A DNA stretch of 39,450 bases, taken from an uncultured Eubacteriaceae bacterium. GTDB lineage: Bacteria > Bacillota > Clostridia > Peptostreptococcales > Anaerovoracaceae. Both the position numbers and the translations under genes were made by a program. The stretch is taken from the NCBI GenBank assembly GCA_903789635.1, contig CAIFEY010000010.1:1-39450 (forward strand), in the 5' to 3' direction. Below are positions 17,419-25,270 of the stretch, one piece after another. The notes beneath the pieces are model-generated. The model saw nothing but the letters and a program-made list of their open reading frames with translations, searched no databases and had not been told where the DNA came from. How positions within the stretch are numbered: the stretch's first letter is position 1; every line of letters begins with the position of its first letter.

Positions 17419-18711
17419 CTAGGATGCCGCCTGCTGCGAGTCAGCGACGATCTCTTCGGTCAGTCCGGCGAGCATCCTCGTGTCGGCGAAGCGGTTGCTG
17501 CCGGTCGAGGAGGCCAGGACCACGCTGACGTAGGTCTGTCCGTCGACGGTGAATGCACCGCAGAAGCAATTGCCGGCGAGCGTCGTAGTTCCGGTCTTCA
17601 GGCCCTCGAATGTGCCGATTCCCAGGAGCTCATTCGTGTTGGTCAGCTCGTACTTAACTCCCTTTCCGGAGTAGATCACCTTGCTCTTCGTCTTTGCCGC
17701 CGTGCGGAGCGTGCTGAGGTCTGGGGCCGTCATGACATGGCTTGCGATGAGCGCCTGATCCCTGGCCGTGGAATGGTTGCCGTCTGTGTCCAGGCCATGC
17801 GCGTTCTCGTATACCGTATCCGTGCAGCCGAGCTGAGCCGCCCTGGCGTTCATCAGCGACGCAAAATTGCTCGTCGTCCCGCCGACCGCAATGCCTGACG
17901 CACATGCCGCATCGTTTCCGGAAGGAAGGAACATCGCATAGATCAGGTTTTCTACCGTCATCGTGTCTCCCTCTTTCAGGCCGACGCCCCACGGCGTCTC
18001 CGCCGCTTCCTTAGTAATCTCTACCGTATGGTTGAGCGGGAATTTCTCGCTGAGCAGGGTCGCGGTCATCAGCTTGGTCATGCTGGCCACCCTTCTCTCC
18101 TTATCCGGATTCTTCTGGTAGATCAGCTTATGCGTCTTCGCGTTCATGACGACCGCCGCATCAGCAGTAACCAGATCGAAATTCGTCGTCATCCTGCGCG
18201 TGAGCTTGGTCGCTCCGAGCGATTTCACCGCAGCCTTAGAAGTAACCTTGCCGGAGTAAGAGGAACCATTGCCCTTGACGGCCGACATTGTGATCTTGTA
18301 CTTCGCCGTCGGACGCGTCTTCCAGAAATTGCTGTAGGTGATCTTAACCTTTGCGGAATACTTGTCTGACGTCTTGTAGGTGCTTTCCTTCACCCACTTC
18401 TTTGCATCCGGGTCGTAGTGGTAAACCTGCACCTTGCGCCCGTACGCCGGGGCGACCTTGACCGTGTCCGTGATCGGCAGGCTGTAGCCAGTTCGGGTGT
18501 ACGTCTTGTCAAATCCCGTCACCGTCGTCACAGCCGGGGATGCCTTGCCTGCCGCCTGTGTGTCTGTAAAGCTCCACGCCGGCGCGGACAAAGTCATTGC
18601 CATCGCAAGGGTGAGCACCGCGGCTGCCGCCTTCCCCGTTTTCCCCTTAAGGAGCCGCCTCTCCGACGCCTCCATTCTCTCAAACTTTAAACCATTCTCG
18701 TTCTTTCTCAT
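17419..18711 (-). CDS. serine-type D,D-carboxypeptidase with N-terminal extra domain, copy 1
   Basis: This 430-residue S11-family enzyme trims the terminal D-alanine of peptidoglycan stem peptides. A signal peptide (about 1-47) precedes a ~100-residue beta-rich module (about 62-145: YGRKVQVYHYDPDAKKWVKE) not present in ordinary DacA. The peptidase follows with S210-MT-K213, SGN (264-266) and KTGT (372-375), so all three catalytic motifs are intact. No C-terminal amphipathic membrane anchor is evident. AGGAG 10 bases upstream supports ATG 18711. It lies directly after a close paralogue in the same direction. The promoter and a leader hairpin lie between them. Confidence 0.9.
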   Translation of the reverse strand: MRKNENGLKFERMEASERRLLKGKTGKAAAAVLTLAMAMTLSAPAWSFTDTQAAGKASPAVTTVTGFDKTYTRTGYSLPITDTVKVAPAYGRKVQVYHYDPDAKKWVKESTYKTSDKYSAKVKITYSNFWKTRPTAKYKITMSAVKGNGSSYSGKVTSKAAVKSLGATKLTRRMTTNFDLVTADAAVVMNAKTHKLIYQKNPDKERRVASMTKLMTATLLSEKFPLNHTVEITKEAAETPWGVGLKEGDTMTVENLIYAMFLPSGNDAACASGIAVGGTTSNFASLMNARAAQLGCTDTVYENAHGLDTDGNHSTARDQALIASHVMTAPDLSTLRTAAKTKSKVIYSGKGVKYELTNTNELLGIGTFEGLKTGTTTLAGNCFCGAFTVDGQTYVSVVLASSTGSNRFADTRMLAGLTEEIVADSQQAAS

Positions 18712-18756
18712 GTCGCCGTATCTCCTATAAAAGTGATAAAAGTGAAAATTGAAGTG

Positions 18757-18793
18757 AAAAAAAGCGGACAGAATTTCGCTTCATTCTGCCCGC
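18757..18793 (-). terminator. terminator hairpin in the leader of carboxypeptidase gene 1
   Basis: GCGGGCAGAAT pairs with ATTCTGTCCGC with one mismatch, followed on minus by seven U. It may end copy 2 transcripts, but it also lies downstream of the predicted copy 1 promoter, so it may attenuate copy 1. Confidence 0.88.
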
Positions 18794-18807
18794 AAAATCT
18801 ATATTCT

Positions 18808-18836
18808 ATTTTATCCTGTTTCTTAAGGAAAGACAA
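18808..18836 (-). promoter_or_regulatory. promoter of carboxypeptidase gene 1 with TTCCTTAAGAA motif
   Basis: On the minus strand TTGTCT (18836-18831), 17 bases, TAAAAT (18813-18808). The spacer contains TTTCCTTAAGAAA, a near-palindrome shared with the paralogue's promoter. Confidence 0.6.
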
Positions 18837-18978
18837 TATTTCACATTATAGACATTAATAATCGCAATAATAAAAGCAAGTGTAACTTTCGGACAGTAAT
18901 CCCTGATGCTGACATGCCCATCAGGGACGGCCGTTCGACTGGCCGGCATGAATTTTGTCCCTGAGGAGACGCGCATCC

Positions 18979-20307
18979 CTAGGACGCCGTCTGCTGCGAG
19001 TCAGAGACGAGCTCCTCGGTCAGGCCGGCGAGCTTCCTGGTGTCGGCGAAGCGGTTGCTGGAGGTCGAGGAGGCCATGACCACGCTGACGTAGGTCTGCC
19101 CGTTGACGGTGAAGGCGCCGCAGAAGGAGTAGCCGCCGAGGGTCGTCGTGCCGGTCTTCAGTCCGGAGAACGTGCCCGTGCCCAGCAGTGCGTTGGTGCT
19201 GTACAGCGTGTACTTGCGGCCCTTGCCGGAGTAGATGACCTTGCTCTTGGTCCTGGCCGCCTTGCGCAGCGCGCCGAGGTTCGAGGCGGTCATGACGTAG
19301 CTGCCGACCAGCGCCTGGTCCCTCGCGGTCGAGTAATTTCCTACTGTGTCGAGTCCGTGCGCGTTCTTGTATACCGTATGCGTGCACCCGAGCTGCGCCG
19401 CCCTGGCGTTCATCATCGCCGCAAAATTACTCGTCGTCCCGCCGACCGCGATTCCGGATGCGCACGCCGCGTCGTTGGCAGACGGCAGGAACATCGCGTA
19501 GAGCAGGTTACGAACCGTCATCGTGTCGCCCTTCTTCAGGCCGATTCCCCAAGGCGTGTTCGCCGCCTCGGACGTGATCTTCACCTTATGGCCGAGCGTG
19601 AACTTCTCGCGGAGCAGGATCGCCGTCATCATCTTGGTCATGCTGGACGGCTTTCTCGTCGTGTCCGGGTTCTTCTGGTAGACGAGCTCATGCGTCGTCG
19701 CGTTCATGACGACCGCGGTCTTGGCCGTGATCGGGTTGAAGCTCGTTGTCATCTTGGAGGACAGCTTGGTCGCCCCGACGGATTTCACGGCCTCCCTGGA
19801 CGCGTAGCGCTGCGTAATCGGCTCGGAATATGCCGTTCCGTCGCCCTTCACGGCACCCATGACAATCTTAAACTTCGTCTTCGGGCGCGTCTTCCAGTAA
19901 TCACTGAAGTAAATTTTTACCTTGCTCGAGTAGGTGTCCGCCGTCGTGTACGTGCTCTCCTTCACCCATTTCTTCCGGTCCTGATCGTAGTGGTAGACCT
20001 TGAGGCTGCGGCCGTACGCCGGAGAAACCTTGACCGTATCCGTCATCGTCTTGGTGTAGTCCGAGCGATTGTGCGACTTCGCGTAGCCCGACACAGTGGT
20101 CGTCGCTGCAGCCGCGGCGTCCGTGCTTGTGCTCGAACTCTGCGTGTCGGCAAAGCCCACCGCCGGCATCGACAAAGTCATCGCCAGCGCCAGTGTGACC
20201 ACGCAGGCTGCTGCTTTCCTGTGCACCCCGCTTCCGCGGCCGAACACCGCCGCGTCCCGCACCTTTTCCGTCTGTATCTTCCCTGCGAATCTTCTCTTCG
20301 CCATCAT
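18979..20307 (-). CDS. serine-type D,D-carboxypeptidase with N-terminal extra domain, copy 2
   Basis: A 442-residue paralogue of copy 1, closely similar along its length and very similar at DNA level towards the 3' end. It has a signal peptide (about 27-53), a Ser/Thr/Ala linker, the same extra beta-rich module (about 72-150), then the S11 peptidase with S222-MT-K225 and KTGT (384-387). The second motif reads SAN (276-278) instead of the usual SGN. A family SxN would still be satisfied, so activity is plausible but may differ. AAAGGGG 7 bases upstream supports ATG 20307 (ATG 20304 follows immediately). It likely acts outside the membrane on cell wall, as does Ddl inside the cell. Confidence 0.9.
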   Translation of the reverse strand: MMAKRRFAGKIQTEKVRDAAVFGRGSGVHRKAAACVVTLALAMTLSMPAVGFADTQSSSTSTDAAAAATTTVSGYAKSHNRSDYTKTMTDTVKVSPAYGRSLKVYHYDQDRKKWVKESTYTTADTYSSKVKIYFSDYWKTRPKTKFKIVMGAVKGDGTAYSEPITQRYASREAVKSVGATKLSSKMTTSFNPITAKTAVVMNATTHELVYQKNPDTTRKPSSMTKMMTAILLREKFTLGHKVKITSEAANTPWGIGLKKGDTMTVRNLLYAMFLPSANDAACASGIAVGGTTSNFAAMMNARAAQLGCTHTVYKNAHGLDTVGNYSTARDQALVGSYVMTASNLGALRKAARTKSKVIYSGKGRKYTLYSTNALLGTGTFSGLKTGTTTLGGYSFCGAFTVNGQTYVSVVMASSTSSNRFADTRKLAGLTEELVSDSQQTAS

Positions 20308-20349
20308 CGCCGAACCCCTTTCGTAAACTCTCGATTGATTATCGTTTAC

Positions 20350-20378
20350 ATTTTATAACAGTCCTTAAGAGAATGCAA
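20350..20378 (-). promoter_or_regulatory. promoter of carboxypeptidase gene 2 with CTTAAGG motifs
   Basis: On the minus strand TTGCAT (20378-20373), 17 bases, TAAAAT (20355-20350). The spacer holds TCTCTTAAGGAC, and TTCTTAAGGAA lies upstream (20402-20392). The same motif occurs in the copy 1 promoter spacer. Confidence 0.65.
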
Positions 20379-20673
20379 ATTTATCTTAACGTTCCTTAAG
20401 AATTACACCTGTGGATAATACCGTTTCCTTTTTCACCACCCGCTTCCGTACATTGAAATTATACGCTGGAAATATTGGTTGGAATTACGATGGCGAATTC
20501 ACTATCACCAAGCCGACCTTATGCACCAGCTTGATCAAGTTGGAGACGAGGGCGGCGATTGACGACGAATTAATGACAAATTGATGGCAAATTTGCGGCG
20601 CTGAATGAAGCCCGAACGAAATAGGTAATAAATCGCCTGTGTATTCAGTATACTTTTCTGCAGTTGCTCGATT

Positions 20674-20860
20674 CCTTCATATTGGTGTAACGCCGTTTAC
20701 GGAATTCCATAATAGCGCAAAATCGAAGTCCTTACATAACTGCTTCCGAGAACCGTTTGATCTTATATGTATACCATTATTATAATTTATTGCTATCTCT
20801 AAAGTTTGCCTCGTTTTCGCCCCATTTTCAGGAAAAATATTAACCACAGCACCCCAATGG
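20674..20860 (-). repeat. dispersed ~190-bp element, copy A
   Basis: Read on the minus strand this segment aligns over its whole length, nearly without gaps, to 24862-25050 (+). Shared landmarks in order are GCTGTGG...ATATTTT.CCTGAAAA, AATAAATTATA, CTCGGAA..[AC]GTTATGTAAG, TTCG.TTTTGCGCTATTATG and ACACCAA.ATGAA. A minus-strand frame stays open through it (20677-20895), but that frame starts inside a terminator and has no RBS. The gene-free region 20403-20673 upstream shows nothing else. Confidence 0.7.
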
Positions 20861-20866
20861 CTACAG

Positions 20867-20901
20867 AAAAAGAGCTGTGAAAATCGGATTTTCACAGCTC
20901 T
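20867..20901 (-). terminator. terminator of ilvA
   Basis: A 14-bp perfect stem AGAGCTGTGAAAAT / ATTTTCACAGCTCT with a 3-base loop, followed by UUUUCUGU on minus. It belongs to the GCTGTGAAAAA terminator family. Confidence 0.9.
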
Positions 20902-20938
20902 GTATGATCTGTATGTGATTCTCGGAATCGTTTTGGAA

Positions 20939-22150
20939 TTACAGACGTACGCCGATCTCGTTCGGTGTGAAGCCGGCGTTGATCAGTGCGTTGATGATCT
21001 CCTTCTTGTGGTCTGCGTCGAAGGACTCGAACGTGATCGTGACCTCTACGGCCTGTGCTCTGTTCGGGCTGACCCAGCGGTTGTGGTCGATGCGCAGGAC
21101 GTTCGCCTTGTGATCTGCCGCAACGGTCGTCAGCTTGGCAACCTGGCCCGGCTTGTCCGGAACGCGGATGGACAGCGTGAAGATACGGTCTCTCATGATC
21201 AGTCCGTTCTGGATCATGGATCCCATCGTCGTGACGTCCATGTTTCCGCCGCTCAGGATGCAGACGACCTTCTTGCCCTTCAGGTTCAGCTGCTTCAGGG
21301 CAGAAACGCTCAGCAGTCCGGAGTTCTCGACGATCAGCTTGTGGTTCTCGACCATGTCGATGAAGGAACCGACCAGATCCTCGTCGTCTACGCAGAGGAC
21401 GGAATCGATGTTGTCTCTCGCGTACGGGAATACGTTCTCGCCGACCTTCTTGACGGCTGTTCCGTCAGCGATGGTCTGTGCGCTTGCCAGCTCTACCGGA
21501 TGTCCGGCTTCCAGAGCGGCCGTCATGCTCGCTGCCTTTCTCGGCTCTACACCGATGATCTGGATCTCCGGCTTCAGCATCTTGGCACATACGGCGACAC
21601 CGGTGGAGAGTCCGCCTCCGCCGATCGAAGCCAGGATGATGTCTGCGTCCGGCAGCTCGTCCAGGATCTCTACCGCGATGGATCCCTGACCCGTGGATAC
21701 GTCAAAGTCGTCGAACGGGTGAACCATCGTCAGTCCCTGCTCTGCTGCGAGCTTCTGCGCCATTGCGTAAGCATCGTCGTAAACGTCTCCGTGCAGGACG
21801 ACCTCAGCGCCTAACGCCTTGGTTCTCTTAACCTTGATCAGCGGAGTACCCGTCGGCATGCAGATGACAGCACGGCATCCGAACTTCTTGGCTGCGTATG
21901 CGACACCCTGTGCGTGGTTTCCTGCAGATGCGGTGACCAGGCCCTTAGCGCGGTCCTCCTCACTCATCTGGCTGATCTTATAGTAAGCGCCGCGAACCTT
22001 GTAAGCGCCCGTGCGCTGCAGGTTTTCCGGCTTCAGATAGACCTCTGCGCCCGTCTGCTCGCTGAAAAACTCACTGTGAATCAGATTGGTAGGAAGAGTG
22101 ACGTCCTTGACGATTTTCGCTGCTTCCAAAAACTTTTCCTTGGTATACAT
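20939..22150 (-). CDS. ilvA: threonine ammonia-lyase with ACT domain
   Basis: This 403-residue PLP enzyme converts threonine to 2-oxobutanoate and ammonia, either starting isoleucine synthesis or degrading threonine. The PLP lysine is K51 in RTGAYKVRGA; the phosphate-binding loop is SIGGGGLSTG and SGGN appears later. A C-terminal ACT-like domain (about 325-403) begins FTLSIRVPDKPGQVAKL, as in the ~400-residue class rather than the short TdcB form (which lacks it) or the 510-residue E. coli IlvA. GGAGGG 9 bases upstream supports ATG 22150. It is monocistronic; no T-box is visible in the leader. It may use threonine brought in by SstT. Confidence 0.9.
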   Translation of the reverse strand: MYTKEKFLEAAKIVKDVTLPTNLIHSEFFSEQTGAEVYLKPENLQRTGAYKVRGAYYKISQMSEEDRAKGLVTASAGNHAQGVAYAAKKFGCRAVICMPTGTPLIKVKRTKALGAEVVLHGDVYDDAYAMAQKLAAEQGLTMVHPFDDFDVSTGQGSIAVEILDELPDADIILASIGGGGLSTGVAVCAKMLKPEIQIIGVEPRKAASMTAALEAGHPVELASAQTIADGTAVKKVGENVFPYARDNIDSVLCVDDEDLVGSFIDMVENHKLIVENSGLLSVSALKQLNLKGKKVVCILSGGNMDVTTMGSMIQNGLIMRDRIFTLSIRVPDKPGQVAKLTTVAADHKANVLRIDHNRWVSPNRAQAVEVTITFESFDADHKKEIINALINAGFTPNEIGVRL

Positions 22151-22198
22151 TTCGATTTACCCTCCATTCGAAATCAATCGTATCCTTAACCCTCAGCG

Positions 22199-22207
22199 AT
22201 TATACCA
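22199..22207 (-). promoter_or_regulatory. extended -10 promoter of ilvA
   Basis: TGG-TATAAT on the minus strand, about 50 bases before the start codon; no good -35 is seen. Confidence 0.55.
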
Positions 22208-22488
22208 CATTCCCGCCCTCTATTGATGGGATCCAGTTCAAATTTTTTCGAATAATAGGTTGACTATACGCATTTTTCACGTTTTAGACAAAACATTCCG
22301 TGCAACATTGTGCATCGATCTAAACACATTTTCCGCCGCATCCTCGCCTTTGTCCGTACCGCATTCTACCTCTGAAACGCTGTCGTCACATCCTTGACGA
22401 TACGGCAAAATTTTCCCGTCATGTATCCAAACTTCCCTGCCGCCCATCCGGATTTCCGCACCCAAGGCACCCGTCCCCCTGATCCGGC

Positions 22489-22543
22489 AAAAAAAGCGCC
22501 GGGGGAGAATCCTATCCGTCCAATTGATTCCATCCCCGGGCGC
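22489..22543 (-). terminator. terminator of the HAD phosphatase gene
   Basis: GCGCC-GGGG-GAATC arms (22496-22543) pair around a loop and are followed by seven U on minus (22495-22489). The rest of 22208-22488 shows no convincing gene. Confidence 0.85.
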
Positions 22544-22598
22544 GCCTGCCGTCCGTTCTAAACTGTTCGCAATTCTTACATACTTGATCTAGCTTAAT

Positions 22599-23273
22599 CT
22601 AATTCAAAAGCTCCCGCAGCTCGCTGAGATCGTCCGCGATCGCCTTGACGCCGTGTGCCCGCAGCTCCTCATCGGTCCCGAAGCCGTAGCGGACGCCGAT
22701 GCAGTCGATGCCGCATTCCCTGGCGCCTGCCGCGTCGTACTTGGTGTCCCCGATCAGGACCGCGTCCGCCTTCCTGAAACGTGGCCTGCCCGCCTCAGCG
22801 TAAGCACCCGCGCGGCGGAATGCCTCGTCCAGGACCTGCTCCTTGGTGATCCTCGACTGGTCCATGCTCGCGCCGACGATCTCGTCAAAGTACGTGTCTA
22901 CGCCTAATTCCTTCAGGATCTTCCGGCACATGACCTCCGGCTTGCTGGACGACAGGAACTGGACCTTTCCCCTGCCGCGGTAGTACTCGAGCGTCTCCTT
23001 CACCTGCGGAAAAAGCTCGCACTCGTAGATCCCGACCCTCTCGTAGCGGTCGCGGTAGTACTCGATCCCCTGGTCCGCCTGCTCCTCGCTGAGCCCGGAA
23101 AGCCCGTGGAAAGACTCCTTCAGCGGCGGCCCGATGTAGCGGCGCAGCGTCTTAGGGTCGTCCTCGTGAATGCCGAACTTCTCGAGCGCGTACTGCACAC
23201 TGCGCGTCACGCCCTTATAGCTGTCGATAATCGTCCCGTCCAGATCCCAGAAAATATAGCCGTAATCCTTCAT
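22599..23273 (-). CDS. HAD-family phosphatase (PpaX/phosphoglycolate phosphatase-like)
   Basis: This 224-residue protein has the HAD nucleophile motif DLDGT (D10, D12), a cap domain inserted after it (about 20-85), motif II around LSSSKP (107-112), a candidate motif III Lys near 144 and motif IV GDTKYD (175-180). The C1-type helical cap is that of phosphoglycolate phosphatase, PpaX and beta-phosphoglucomutase relatives. It hydrolyses a small phosphorylated metabolite; which one is not clear. GAGGGG 6 bases upstream supports ATG 23273. Monocistronic with a strong terminator. Confidence 0.87.
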   Translation of the reverse strand: MKDYGYIFWDLDGTIIDSYKGVTRSVQYALEKFGIHEDDPKTLRRYIGPPLKESFHGLSGLSEEQADQGIEYYRDRYERVGIYECELFPQVKETLEYYRGRGKVQFLSSSKPEVMCRKILKELGVDTYFDEIVGASMDQSRITKEQVLDEAFRRAGAYAEAGRPRFRKADAVLIGDTKYDAAGARECGIDCIGVRYGFGTDEELRAHGVKAIADDLSELRELLN

Positions 23274-23455
23274 GTATTCCCCTCATCTCGCTTGTAAATA
23301 ATTGGTGCTATCTATTGTAACACAGGTATGTGAACGATATCCTCAAGTTTTTCTAAAATCGCATCCGATCTCCGGAATATAGTCGCTAAATTTTCCGTTC
23401 AATGCTATGATGTAGTAAAGACAGTCGGACAGTTTAAGCGCAGGAGGTGAGAGAG

Positions 23456-23524
23456 TTGGTATGGATCGCAATATTGATGTTCCCACTCGTGGTGATCTGG
23501 CAGGTAATGAAGAAGAATAAGTAA
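23456..23524 (+). CDS. 22-residue single-pass membrane peptide
   Basis: A TTG start with a perfect AGGAGG (23442-23447) 8 bases upstream opens a 22-codon frame ending in TAA. The peptide begins MVWIAILMFPLVVIW, a single membrane helix, and ends in a basic tail KKNK. An in-frame GTG at 23447 overlaps the RBS and is less likely. An extended -10 (TGCTATGAT, 23403-23411) precedes it and a 12-bp terminator begins 2 bases after the stop, so it is a complete minimal gene. I do not recognise the family; type I toxin-like peptide, membrane regulator or small holin-like protein are all possible. Confidence 0.65.
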   Translation: MVWIAILMFPLVVIWQVMKKNK

Positions 23525-23526
23525 GC

Positions 23527-23558
23527 GAAGCCCTGGAAATTTTCCGGGGTTTCCTTTC
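23527..23558 (+). terminator. terminator of the small membrane peptide gene
   Basis: A 12-bp stem (GAAGCCCTGGAA with TTCCGGGGTTTC, two wobble pairs) and a 3-base loop, followed by CTTTCT. Confidence 0.8.
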
Positions 23559-23624
23559 TGCGGACAAAGTTCAGCTGCCCTCAGGGATCGGAACCGAAAA
23601 ATCGCCCGGAACGCGCAGAAATTA

Positions 23625-23653
23625 TTGCCGCACCCGCGCAAGTTCGATATAAT
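23625..23653 (+). promoter_or_regulatory. promoter of xpt
   Basis: TTGCCG (23625-23630), 17 bases, then a consensus TATAAT (23648-23653). No purine riboswitch is visible in the ~40-base leader, unlike Bacillus xpt. Confidence 0.75.
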
Positions 23654-23699
23654 ATAATACTATAAAAATCTGTATGCACTGAAAACACGGGAGGAAGCA

Positions 23700-24278
23700 A
23701 TGAATTTTCTTGAAGAACGAATTTTAAAGGAGGGCCACGTGCGCCCGGGAAACATCCTGAAGGTCGACTCTTTTCTCAACCACCAGATCGACGTCGATGT
23801 CCTGGATCAGATCGGCGCGGCCTTCTATAAAAAGTACGGAAACAGCGGCATCACGCGCATCCTGACGATCGAGTCATCCGGCATCGCCATCGCGGCCATG
23901 ACAGCACGCTATTTCCACGTTCCGTTCGTCTTTGCCAAGAAGGCCAAGAGCAAGAACATCGACGGGGACGTCTACACCTCCCGCGTCCACTCCTACACCT
24001 ACGATAAGGACTACGACATCACCCTCTCCATGAAGTACCTGGGACCGGACGACAAGGTCCTGATCATCGACGACTTCATGGCCACGGGCAAGGCGATGAA
24101 CGGCCTCCTCGACATCTGCGGACAGGCCGGTGCGACGGTCGCAGGCATCGGCATTGCGATCGAGAAGGGCTTCCAGAACGGCGGCGACGACCTGCGCAGA
24201 CAGGGCTACGACGTCACGAGCCTCGCCATCATCGACAGCATGGACGACTGCAAGCTCGTGTTCAGGGAGCAGGAATAG
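23700..24278 (+). CDS. xpt: xanthine phosphoribosyltransferase
   Basis: This 192-residue cytosolic enzyme joins xanthine to PRPP to form XMP for purine salvage. The length and start (MNFLEERILKEGHV) match Bacillus Xpt, and the PRPP-binding motif VLIIDDFMATGKA lies at 120-132. GGAGG is 6 bases upstream of ATG 23700. Here it stands alone: pbuX, its usual partner, is not next to it. Two large hairpins follow. Confidence 0.93.
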   Translation: MNFLEERILKEGHVRPGNILKVDSFLNHQIDVDVLDQIGAAFYKKYGNSGITRILTIESSGIAIAAMTARYFHVPFVFAKKAKSKNIDGDVYTSRVHSYTYDKDYDITLSMKYLGPDDKVLIIDDFMATGKAMNGLLDICGQAGATVAGIGIAIEKGFQNGGDDLRRQGYDVTSLAIIDSMDDCKLVFREQE

Positions 24279-24283
24279 TCATA

Positions 24284-24326
24284 TTTTCACCTCTTAGTAT
24301 CATCCCGTGATACTAAATGGTGAAAA
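24284..24326. other. large inverted repeat just after xpt
   Basis: TTTTCACC-tct-TAGTATCA pairs with TGATACTA-aat-GGTGAAAA around a 5-base loop, starting 6 bases past the xpt stop. It lacks a U tail on plus. It may protect the mRNA 3' end or mark an insertion or repeat end. Confidence 0.6.
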
Positions 24327-24372
24327 TCAAGCATTCTTTCAAGCTGTGCTGCGTTATTTCAATCTATTATAT

Positions 24373-24440
24373 GAAACTGAAAAAAGAGGGTCTGTGAAAA
24401 AATGCTCGTTCATTTTTTCGAGGACTCTCTTTTCAGTTTC
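24373..24440 (+). terminator. long terminator-like hairpin of the GCTGTGAAAAA family
   Basis: GAAACTGAAAA-AGAG-GTC-TGTGAAAAAATG pairs with CATTTTTTCGA-GAC-CTCT-TTTCAGTTTC, more than 25 pairs with small mismatches. The U-rich arm TTTTTT is internal. It probably ends the xpt transcript. Confidence 0.65.
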
Positions 24441-24639
24441 AGCGAACGGGCGACGGCCGCGCAATGATACGACGGCAGGCAGGACATTTCGTAATTCTTA
24501 CCAGACACCTCCCGCGCCGTGACGAAAGACCATACGACGGCGGATCCCGGTATACAGTACACATAGATTTAATTTATCGAAATACCCTCGTAAGGACATT
24601 ATTGACTATCGATTTTCAGTAAGAGGTCAAATCTTAAAG

Positions 24640-24830
24640 TTTGGTGTAACGGCTTTTCCGAATTTCATCAATGCGTATTTTCCAGCGTCCTGGTGGACCT
24701 TTTTCACCGCCAAAAAGCGGGTGAAGTAGTCTGACAAATTAAAGTGGACCTGAGGCTGCATGAAAACGATCCGCGAGCGGTCCTGATGTGCCCTGTAAGT
24801 GTCCGCAGCGGCGAACAAGTGCTCAAGTTA
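24640..24830 (-). repeat. dispersed ~190-bp element, copy C (most diverged)
   Basis: Read on minus, it starts near GCTGCGGAC and ends GCCGTTACACCAAA, like copies A and B, and its open frame (24627-24818) is colinear with theirs: ALMKFGKAVTP here against ALLWNSVNGVTP in copy A. DNA similarity in the middle is weak, so membership is less sure. Confidence 0.45.
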
Positions 24831-24861
24831 AATGTATATTTGTACCAGACGTCGAAAATCA

Positions 24862-25050
24862 AGGCGCCGTTGGATCGCTGCGGACGATATTTTGCCTGAA
24901 AAGACCGTGAAAAGCAGATGAATTCCATGGATCATAATAAATTATAGTGATAGCAAATATATACGATTGAACAGCTCTCGGAACCTGTTATGTAAGTGCA
25001 CCCGTTTTTCGCTATTATGAAATCTCGCAAATCGCATTCCACCAAAATGA
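24862..25050 (+). repeat. dispersed ~190-bp element, copy B
   Basis: Aligns to copy A (20674-20860, minus) almost without gaps; for example CTCGGAACCTGTTATGTAAG here matches CTCGGAAGCAGTTATGTAAG there. Translated in the frame of copy A it keeps INY, IR.N.SR and LCK residues but carries two stop codons, so it is not a gene now. Flanking gene-free DNA (24441-24640 and 25051-25170) holds nothing else I can identify. Confidence 0.7.
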
Positions 25051-25169
25051 ATCATTAACGGCTCTACAGAAAAGGATACATTATACACAGGCAATTAATT
25101 TCTCAGGTATGAACTTTCCTGGAAATGGTCGCGGAGCGATATCGACTTCGACATCGTAGTTCCAGCACA

Positions 25170-25215
25170 TTGAAAATGGGGCTGCGAAAAATGACCCTGC
25201 ATTTTTCACAGCCCC
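25170..25215 (-). terminator. terminator of the fab operon
   Basis: GGGGCTG-GAAAAATG pairs with CATTTTTC-CAGCCCC with one mismatch; the minus tail is ATTTTCA. It is a member of the recurrent terminator family. Confidence 0.85.
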
Positions 25216-25270
25216 TCGAAAACGTGAAATAATAATATATTGCTGCTCTAAATCGGTCTCCCTGCGGCAG

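Noticed and set aside
18955-20358. 467-codon plus frame opposite carboxypeptidase copy 2
   Set aside because: Antisense shadow; the opposite strand has intact S11 motifs, signal peptide and RBS.
22277-22465. 62-codon minus frame with TTG start and G-rich RBS-like stretch
   Set aside because: No recognisable domain, rare start and no conserved context; possible but unsupported.
23580-23700. search for a purine riboswitch before xpt
   Set aside because: The leader is ~40 bases and lacks the aptamer core; only a promoter is seen.
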